Below, in pieces: positions 4,593 through 9,250 of a DNA stretch of 9,250 nt (position 1 is the stretch's first letter; every line of letters starts with the position of its first letter). Position numbers and translations under genes: made by a program. Below the pieces are notes generated by a model. That model worked only from the letters and a program-made list of their open reading frames with translations, ran no database searches and was not told where the DNA came from. The stretch comes from CAZYWA01 sp964650975 [NCBI: uncultured bacterium] (GTDB lineage Bacteria; JADJOY01): assembly GCA_964650975.1 (NCBI GenBank), contig CAZYWA010000314.1:1-9250 (forward strand), in the 5' to 3' direction.

Positions 4593-6917
4593 ATGGCTGA
4601 CTTCCTGTCGCGCTTTGCCGCCGCGCTGTGGGAGGTTTTCCGGGAGTCGTCGCTCTATCTGCTGCTGGGTTTCGGCGTCGCCGGGCTGCTGCACGCGCTG
4701 GTGCCGGAGACCCTGATCCAGCGGTTGCTCGGAAAGGGCCGGGTCCGGTCGATCGTGGTGGCCTCGCTGGTCGGGGTGCCGCTGCCGCTCTGCTCGTGCT
4801 CGGTCGTGCCCACGGCGGTGGCGCTGCGGCGGCGCGGCGCGAGCCGCGGCGCGACGGTGTCGTTCCTGGTGTCGACCCCCGAGACCGGGGTCGACTCGAT
4901 CGCGCTCACCTACGGCTTGATGGGCTGGCTGATGGCGGTCTTCCGTCCGGTGGCCGCGTTCGTGACGGCGCTGGTGGCGGGGCTGATCGTCGAGCTCGAG
5001 GGCGGACCGGACCCCGTCGAGCCTGCCGGCGGTGCGGCGCCAGCGCCTGAGTCCACCGTCGGCTCGGCCGAGCCGGCCGCGGCGGATGCTGCCGGCTGCG
5101 AGCACGAGCATGACCATGCGGCGAGCCGCCCTGCGGCCGATCACGAGCACGACCACTCCCACGCCGGACACGTTCACGGCGACGAGCTCGACTCGAGCGA
5201 GGTCGTGGGACTCGACGAGCGCGCCGCGCCGCCCGGCAGCTGGTGGCGCCGAGCGCTGCGCTACGGCTACGTCGACCTGCTCGACGATCTCTCCCACTGG
5301 CTGCTGGTGGGGTTGATCGCGAGTGCCTTGGTGGCGGCGTTCGTGCCGGCCTCGATCGTGGAGCGCTTCCTGGGGCGCGGCATCGTGCCGCTGATCGCCA
5401 TGGCGGTTCTCGGCGTGCCGCTCTACATCTGCGCCTCGGCGTCGACGCCCATCGCGGCGTCGCTGATGCTCAAGGGGATGAGCCCCGGCGCGGCGCTGGT
5501 GTTCCTGCTCACCGGTCCCGCGAGCAACATCGGCTCGGTGGTGGTGTTCACGCGCTACCTCGGGCGGCGCACGGTGGCCGTTTACCTGACGGTGGTCGCG
5601 GTGCTGAGCATCGCCGCGGGAGCGCTGCTCGACGTGGTCATCGCCTCGACCGGCATCAAGCCGGTGCTGGCGCTCGCCAAGGCGTCCGAGGTTTCGGCGA
5701 GCCCCTGGCAGCTGCTGGCGACCGCCGGTTTCGTGGTGCTGCTGGCGGGAAGCGTCGCGCGCGCGCCGGTGCCCGCCGAGTTCGCGGGGGTGGGACGGCG
5801 GATCGAGGAGTGGCTCGGGATCCCGGTCACCCGGCGCTCGCTCGGGAGTCTCGTGACGGCGGTGGCGGTGGTCGCATGGCTCGGCACCAGCGTCTTGCTG
5901 TTGCGGCCGGGCGAGAAGGGTGTGGTGCTCGAGTTCGGGCGCATCGTGGAGCGTGATCTCGAACCTGGGTTCCATCTCCATCGACCGGCTCCGTTCGGCA
6001 CCGGTGCGGTGATCGCGGTCGAGCAGTCGCGCACCTTCGACGTCGGTTTCCGGGTGGTGCCGGCCGACGCGGGCCGCGTGACCACCGCCGAGCCGCGCCG
6101 CATCAAGGACGCTCGCGAGGGTTACTTCCTGACCGGCGACGAGAACATCCTCGATCTCAACCTGACGGTCGAGTACCGGGCGCGGGATGCGGTGGCGTTC
6201 GGCTTCGGGGTCGCCGATCCCGAGGCGCTGGTGCGCGCGGCGATCCGGTCGACGGTCGTCGAGGTGATCGGCCAGCGAGGAATCGACGGCGTCTACACCT
6301 CGGAGCGCGCCGACGTCGAGCACCGGGTGCGCGAGACGGTGCAGCGCGAGCTCGACCGCTATGGCGCCGGGATCGAGCTCACGCGCGTGGCGCTGCTCGA
6401 CGTGCACGCACCGACGCTGGTGCACTGGAACTTCCGCGACGTCGCGTCGGCGCGCGAGGAGGCGTTCACGTCGGTCGAGACCGCCAAGGGATACGTGGAG
6501 GACACGCTGCCCAAGGCGCGCGGCGAGGCGGCGAAGAACCTCGCCGAGGCCGGGGCCGCCCGGGTGACCGAGGTGGACCGGGCGGGCGCCGAGGCCGCCG
6601 CGTTCACGTCGCAGGCCGATGCGTTCGACGCGTCGCGCGACGTCACCCGGCTCCGGCTCTATCTCGAGACCGTCGAGGCGGTGCTTCCCGGGATCCGCAA
6701 GGTGGTTCGCGAGGGTGGAGCCAGCGGTGGGCTCGACTTCTGGATGATGCCGGGAAGCGGAGCGCCGGCCGTGGCCGCGGGCTCGAGTGCCCCCCGCGCG
6801 TCGAGCGGGACCGGCACCGGCGCAGCACCCGGCGACGACGCCCAGCCGGAGAGCCCGTTCTTGAAGGCGCTCCGCCGCGGAAACCCGAACACCGCTCCGC
6901 AAGGAAACGCGCCATGA
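4593..6917 (+). CDS. Metal permease (ArsP/DUF318) fused to HflK-type SPFH domain
   Basis: This is a 774-aa two-module protein. Residues 18-352 are a permease of the ArsP_1/DUF318 superfamily (PF03773), most like the SO_0444-type Cu/Zn exporters. It has an internal two-fold repeat, with GVPLPLCSCSVVPTA (61-75) matched by GVPLYICASASTPIA (275-289), and about four membrane segments per half. The loop joining the halves carries C169 and nine histidines (CEHEHDH 169-175; HEHDHSHAGHVH 184-195), a likely metal-binding stretch. Two more membrane segments (about 373-389 and 418-437) lead into a full HflK-like SPFH domain: LTGDENILDLNLTVEYRA (513-530), AAIRSTVVEVIGQRGID (549-565), a coiled coil to about 690, and RLRLYLETVEAVLP (686-699). 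The tail from 721 is Gly/Ala/Ser-rich and probably disordered. ATG 4593 is chosen because it precedes the first membrane segment; earlier in-frame ATGs at 4521 and 4542 add non-conserved-looking residues. No frameshift or stop separates the modules. Confidence 0.93.
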   Translation: MADFLSRFAAALWEVFRESSLYLLLGFGVAGLLHALVPETLIQRLLGKGRVRSIVVASLVGVPLPLCSCSVVPTAVALRRRGASRGATVSFLVSTPETGVDSIALTYGLMGWLMAVFRPVAAFVTALVAGLIVELEGGPDPVEPAGGAAPAPESTVGSAEPAAADAAGCEHEHDHAASRPAADHEHDHSHAGHVHGDELDSSEVVGLDERAAPPGSWWRRALRYGYVDLLDDLSHWLLVGLIASALVAAFVPASIVERFLGRGIVPLIAMAVLGVPLYICASASTPIAASLMLKGMSPGAALVFLLTGPASNIGSVVVFTRYLGRRTVAVYLTVVAVLSIAAGALLDVVIASTGIKPVLALAKASEVSASPWQLLATAGFVVLLAGSVARAPVPAEFAGVGRRIEEWLGIPVTRRSLGSLVTAVAVVAWLGTSVLLLRPGEKGVVLEFGRIVERDLEPGFHLHRPAPFGTGAVIAVEQSRTFDVGFRVVPADAGRVTTAEPRRIKDAREGYFLTGDENILDLNLTVEYRARDAVAFGFGVADPEALVRAAIRSTVVEVIGQRGIDGVYTSERADVEHRVRETVQRELDRYGAGIELTRVALLDVHAPTLVHWNFRDVASAREEAFTSVETAKGYVEDTLPKARGEAAKNLAEAGAARVTEVDRAGAEAAAFTSQADAFDASRDVTRLRLYLETVEAVLPGIRKVVREGGASGGLDFWMMPGSGAPAVAAGSSAPRASSGTGTGAAPGDDAQPESPFLKALRRGNPNTAPQGNAP

Positions 6918-6949
6918 GCGTCACGAGCGCCACGAGGTGGTCGACATGA
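6914..6949 (+). CDS. 11-codon bridging mini-ORF
   Basis: This mini-ORF encodes MSVTSATRWST. Its ATG overlaps the permease-SPFH stop as ATGA (6914-6917), and its TGA overlaps the hflC-like ATG as ATGA (6946-6949). AAGGA (6901-6905) lies 8 nt before its ATG. It fills the whole gap between the two large genes and contains the Shine-Dalgarno of the next one. It may serve translational coupling rather than make a useful peptide, or it may be chance. Confidence 0.25.
   Translation: MSVTSATRWST
6934..6940 (+). promoter_or_regulatory. Ribosome-binding site deciding the hflC-like start
   Basis: GAGGTGG (6934-6940) ends 5 nt before ATG 6946. The alternative in-frame GTG at 6937 lies within this element and so is unlikely to be the start. 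Confidence 0.6.
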
Positions 6950-7857
6950 AGTCCTGGGTCCGGTGGCTGCTGGCGATCGCGGCGGTGTTGCTGGTGATCC
7001 GCACCTCGTGCTTCGTCGTGGACGTGACGCAGTTCGCGGTCGTGACTCGCTTGGGCAAGGTGCGACAGGTGTTCCTCGCGGCGGATCGGGGCCTGCATTT
7101 CAAGCTTCCATCGCCCATCGAGGAGGTGACCCCTCTCGACTCCCGCGTGCAGGTGCTCGATCTGTCGCAGACCGAGTACCTGACCAACGACAAGACCAAC
7201 GTCACGGTCGAGAGCTACTGCGTGTGGAAGATTCGCGACCCGCTGCTCTTCCTGCAGACGGTGACGAATCCCAAGGGGGCCGAGTCGCGGCTCGGGATCC
7301 TGATCGGCTCGGAGCTGGGCGCGGCGCTGGGCGAGGTGCCCTTCACGCGCCTGGTCAGCACGGATGCGGCCGAGAATCGTCTCTCGGAAGTCGTGGAAGG
7401 GATCACCAAGACCGCGGCGGGCGAGGCCGCTCGCTACGGAATCGACGTGCTCGACGTGCGCGTGAAGCGCCTCAACTTCCCGGATCAGAATCAGTCGAGT
7501 GTCTTCGACCGCATGCGCGCGGAGCGTGGGCGGATCGCCAAGCGGTTCCGTTCGGAAGGCGAGGAGGAGTCGCTCAAGATCCGCGCCGAAGCCGATCAGG
7601 AGAAGAGCCGGATCCTCGCGGAGGCGCACGCCGAAGCCGAGCGGGTGCGCGGCCAGGGCGAGGCCGAGGCCACCCGCATCTTCGGCGAGGCGCTCTCCAA
7701 GGACCCCGAGTTCTACAAGTACCTGCGCACGCTCCAGGCGTATCGCAAGATACTCGACCCGCAGACCACGCTCATCCTGCCTGGTGACAGCGATCTGATG
7801 CGCCTGCTCACGCACGGGCAGGGCAGCGACGCGCCCAAGCCCGCGAGCAAGCCGTGA
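6946..7857 (+). CDS. hflC: HflC-type SPFH (band 7) membrane protein
   Basis: This is a 303-aa protein, slightly shorter than E. coli HflC. One N-terminal membrane segment (residues 4-19) is followed by an SPFH domain opening VDVTQFAVVTRLGKV (25-39), then GLHFKLPSPIEEV (49-61) and TNDKTNVTVESYCVWKI (80-96). The HflC hallmark RVKRLNFPDQNQSSVFDRM (172-190) and the charged coiled coil RAERGRIAKRFRSEGEEE (191-208) follow. The end has the family pattern DPEFYKYLRTLQAYRKIL (253-270) and DSDLMRLL (281-288). Known HflC pairs with HflK in a ring-shaped periplasmic cage around the FtsH protease. Here it sits between two HflK-type partners, 28 nt after the permease fusion and overlapping the next gene by 4 nt, so all three are probably made together. 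The start at ATG 6946 rests on GAGGTGG just upstream. FtsH is not in the window. Confidence 0.92.
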   Translation: MKSWVRWLLAIAAVLLVIRTSCFVVDVTQFAVVTRLGKVRQVFLAADRGLHFKLPSPIEEVTPLDSRVQVLDLSQTEYLTNDKTNVTVESYCVWKIRDPLLFLQTVTNPKGAESRLGILIGSELGAALGEVPFTRLVSTDAAENRLSEVVEGITKTAAGEAARYGIDVLDVRVKRLNFPDQNQSSVFDRMRAERGRIAKRFRSEGEEESLKIRAEADQEKSRILAEAHAEAERVRGQGEAEATRIFGEALSKDPEFYKYLRTLQAYRKILDPQTTLILPGDSDLMRLLTHGQGSDAPKPASKP

Positions 7858-8822
7858 GCGAAGCACCAGCCAGCCCAGAATCGCCGGGTGCGCGACCGCG
7901 GGTCGCTGTGCCGCTGGCGCTGTTGGGCGTGGCGCTGGCCGCGTGGCTCGGGACGGGCTTTTACACGGTGCGTGCCAGCGACGGAGAAGTGGGAGTCGCG
8001 ATCGCGCTCGGGCACGTGGTCAACGCCCACGTGCCGGCCGGAGTGCACTGGAATCTGCCCTGGCCGCTCGGCCGCGCCGCGAAGGTCAAGATGGCGGAGC
8101 CGCTCTCGGTGCCGGTGGGATTCCGCTACGCCGACGATCTGCGGGGCCTGAGCCCGACTCCGGCCGAGACACAGTGGCTCACCGGCAACACCAACATCGT
8201 CGAGGTGCGCGCGGTGATGCAGTACGTGGTCGAGGACCCGTTCGCCTATCTCTACAGCGGCGGCGACCCGCCGGCGATGGGAGTGGTGGTGAGGAGAGCC
8301 GCCGAGGCCGCGTTCACCGAGGTTCTGGGCTCGCTGGACGTGGATCATGTGCTCACGTCGGGCCAGCACCAGGTGTTGGAACGAGTGAAGGAGCGCACCA
8401 ACGCGCGCCTCGCCGGCTACGGCGCCGGCATGCGCGTCATCGCCGCGAGCTTCAAGTCGATCGACCCGGCGAGCCCGGCGCGCAGTGCCTTTCGCGAGGT
8501 CCAGGACGCCGAGTCGGAGCGCGGCCGCCTGGTGAACGAGGCCAAGGGTTACGCCAACGACTTGCTGCCCAAGGCCCGCGGTGAGGGACAAACCTTGCTA
8601 TCGCAGGCGCGCGCCCAGGCGGACACGCGAGTCCAGACGGCACGCGGCGAGACCGACCGGTTCCTCTCGGTGCTCACCGAGTACAAGCGGGCGCCGGAGC
8701 ACACCCGCGAACGGCTCTACCTCGAGACCCTCGAGGAGATCTTGCCCAAGGTCCGGGTGCTGATCTCGGACGGCGACGCCAAGGGCAAGGGCGTCGATCT
8801 CCATCTCCTGCAGGAGCCCTGA
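7854..8822 (+). CDS. hflK: HflK-type SPFH (band 7) membrane protein, stand-alone
   Basis: This is a 322-aa protein. A cytoplasmic lead of about 17 residues precedes one membrane segment (18-38). The SPFH domain includes GEVGVAIALGHVV (44-56), VPAGVHWNLPWPL (60-72), the HflK-type VPVGFRYADD (86-95) and WLTGNTNIVEVRAVMQYVVEDP (108-129). A coiled coil (about 218-280) contains EAKGYANDLLPKARGEG (229-245), and the end RERLYLETLEEILPKV (285-300) is the classic HflK C-terminus. The domain is homologous to that of the permease fusion, yet clearly different in sequence, so the two are old paralogues rather than a recent copy. The family motif LTGDEN reads LTGNTN here. The GTG start overlaps the hflC TGA (GTGA, 7854-7857), implying translational coupling. 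It is shorter than E. coli HflK (419 aa) and lacks a long glycine-rich N-terminus. Confidence 0.9.
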   Translation: MSEAPASPESPGARPRVAVPLALLGVALAAWLGTGFYTVRASDGEVGVAIALGHVVNAHVPAGVHWNLPWPLGRAAKVKMAEPLSVPVGFRYADDLRGLSPTPAETQWLTGNTNIVEVRAVMQYVVEDPFAYLYSGGDPPAMGVVVRRAAEAAFTEVLGSLDVDHVLTSGQHQVLERVKERTNARLAGYGAGMRVIAASFKSIDPASPARSAFREVQDAESERGRLVNEAKGYANDLLPKARGEGQTLLSQARAQADTRVQTARGETDRFLSVLTEYKRAPEHTRERLYLETLEEILPKVRVLISDGDAKGKGVDLHLLQEP

Positions 8823-8859
8823 GCGCGGCCGTCGCATCTCGATCGACCGCTGCCTGGAG

Positions 8860-8879
8860 GGCTGCGGTCCCTCGCAGCC
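8860..8879. terminator. First stem-loop after the SPFH operon
   Basis: GGCTGCG (8860-8866) and CGCAGCC (8873-8879) form a 7-bp stem with a 6-nt loop, 37 nt beyond the operon's last stop. There is no T-run, so this is a probable rather than certain termination or 3'-end protection element. Confidence 0.4.
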
Positions 8880-8902
8880 GCCGCGTTCCATCGCGATCCA
8901 AC

Positions 8903-8920
8903 GTGGCGTTTCCGCGCCAC
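8903..8920. terminator. Second stem-loop, convergent intergenic region
   Basis: GTGGCG (8903-8908) and CGCCAC (8915-8920) pair over 6 bp with a 6-nt loop (TTTCCG). No T-tract follows. It belongs to a series of four between the SPFH operon and the convergent membrane gene. Confidence 0.3.
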
Positions 8921-8944
8921 ATTGCCTGCCGTCATGGGCCTGCG

Positions 8945-8991
8945 CGCCGGAGACCGTCGCGCTCCAGGCTGGAGCCCGCCGGTCTCCGGCG
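8945..8991. repeat. Nested inverted repeat (47 nt)
   Basis: CGCCGGAGACC (8945-8955) and GGTCTCCGGCG (8981-8991) are perfect 11-bp arms. Inside them GCTCCA (8961-8966) and TGGAGC (8970-8975) form a second 6-bp stem with a 3-nt loop, separated from the outer stem by a symmetric 5 x 5 internal loop. This is the most elaborate secondary structure in the window. It may be a terminator, an mRNA 3'-end structure, or a repetitive extragenic palindrome. Confidence 0.5.
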
Positions 8992-9003
8992 GGCCAGCGT
9001 TGC

Positions 9004-9023
9004 GGACGCGGCGGAGCGCGTCC
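9004..9023. terminator. Fourth stem-loop, near the convergent membrane gene's stop
   Basis: GGACGCG (9004-9010) and CGCGTCC (9017-9023) pair over 7 bp with a 6-nt loop (GCGGAG). It lies 16 nt past the stop of the minus-strand gene ending at 9040, a suitable place for that gene's terminator. Confidence 0.4.
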
Positions 9024-9039
9024 CTCCGACCGTCTTGAC

Positions 9040-9250
9040 TCACGGTGCGCGCAGAAACAAGAGCTTCAGGTTCCAGGCCGCATGGGTGGCGGCGGCGCCC
9101 ACCAGACCGTGGCTTGCATAGGCGGCGCCGAACAGCAGGTTCGCGGCGAAGCCGAGCGCCAGCCCTCGCCAGCCGAGCGCGTCGGGAACGGGACTCCCGT
9201 GCAGGAAGCGCTGCTCGAGGGTGAAGGTCGAGAACGCGATCCACAGCGCC
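9040..9250 (-). CDS. Membrane protein C-terminus, possible CPBP-family intramembrane protease
   Basis: This is the last 69 residues of a minus-strand gene entering from the right edge, ending in RAP and a TGA at 9042-9040. The frame is recognisable as protein by its composition: two hydrophobic segments (fragment residues about 1-10 and 29-50) and the C-terminal THAAWNLKLLFLRAP. The HAAWN sequence resembles the last conserved HxxxN/B motif of CPBP (CAAX protease and bacteriocin-processing, PF02517) membrane proteins. FGAAYASHG just before could correspond to the FxxxH motif, but the histidine is displaced by three residues. The diagnostic EExxxR motif would lie outside the window. Another kind of polytopic membrane protein is possible. 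It converges on the SPFH operon, with no sign of functional linkage. Confidence 0.55.
   Translation of the reverse strand, partial: ALWIAFSTFTLEQRFLHGSPVPDALGWRGLALGFAANLLFGAAYASHGLVGAAATHAAWNLKLLFLRAP

Noticed and set aside
4434-6902. 822-aa open frame on the minus strand opposite the permease-SPFH gene
   Set aside because: Its composition is the Arg/His/Gly/Asp-rich pattern typical of antisense frames in GC-rich DNA; it has no domain, and the opposite strand carries clear permease and SPFH motifs.
8717-9244. 175-aa frame on the minus strand across the convergent intergenic region
   Set aside because: It crosses the hairpin cluster and the end of the HflK-type gene and is Arg-rich without motifs; the neighbouring frame ending at 9040 gives a convincing membrane protein.
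1-9250. Mobile element, phage, CRISPR array, tRNA or rRNA
   Set aside because: I saw no transposase or integrase motif, no regularly spaced direct repeats, and no cloverleaf or rRNA-like sequence on either strand.

Overview
This window is very GC-rich bacterial chromosome with dense gene packing, GTG and TTG starts alongside ATG, and overlapping genes. Complete HflC- and HflK-type proteins with N-terminal anchors, a hexapeptide-repeat protein and a signal-peptide protein fit a Gram-negative bacterium of a GC-rich environmental lineage (Eisenbacteria, Myxococcota, Gemmatimonadota or Acidobacteriota would all fit). The sequence alone does not let me name the phylum. I see no rRNA, tRNA, insertion sequence, phage gene or CRISPR array.

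Layout. Positions 1-1507 (minus): the start of an unrecognised secreted protein (1-167, running off the left edge), preceded by a left-handed beta-helix protein with a nucleotidyltransferase-like front half (173-1507). A good sigma70-like promoter lies at 1547-1576. Positions 1652-2980 (plus): an ABC1/AarF/UbiB-family atypical kinase. A small stem-loop lies where it converges with the next gene. Positions 3052-4143 (minus): a fold-type II PLP enzyme of the D-cysteine desulfhydrase/ACC deaminase family with several altered motifs. Positions 4144-4245: two strong adjacent hairpins. Positions 4246-4437 (minus): a small basic protein of unknown function with a strong Shine-Dalgarno.

Positions 4593-8822 (plus) are the centrepiece: a three-gene operon. 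The first gene (774 aa) joins a complete two-fold-repeat metal permease (ArsP_1/DUF318, SO_0444 Cu/Zn-efflux-like, with a CSCS motif and a Cys/His-rich loop) to a complete HflK-type SPFH (band 7) domain. It is followed by an HflC-type protein and then, overlapping by 4 nt, a second HflK-type protein. An 11-codon mini-ORF bridges the gap between the first two genes with ATGA overlaps at both ends. The likely product is a membrane SPFH assembly with a metal efflux permease built covalently into one of its subunits. I know of no described system of this architecture.

Positions 8823-9039: a convergent intergenic region with four successive stem-loops. Positions 9040-9250 (minus): the C-terminal end of a membrane protein, possibly of the CPBP intramembrane protease family, entering from the right edge.
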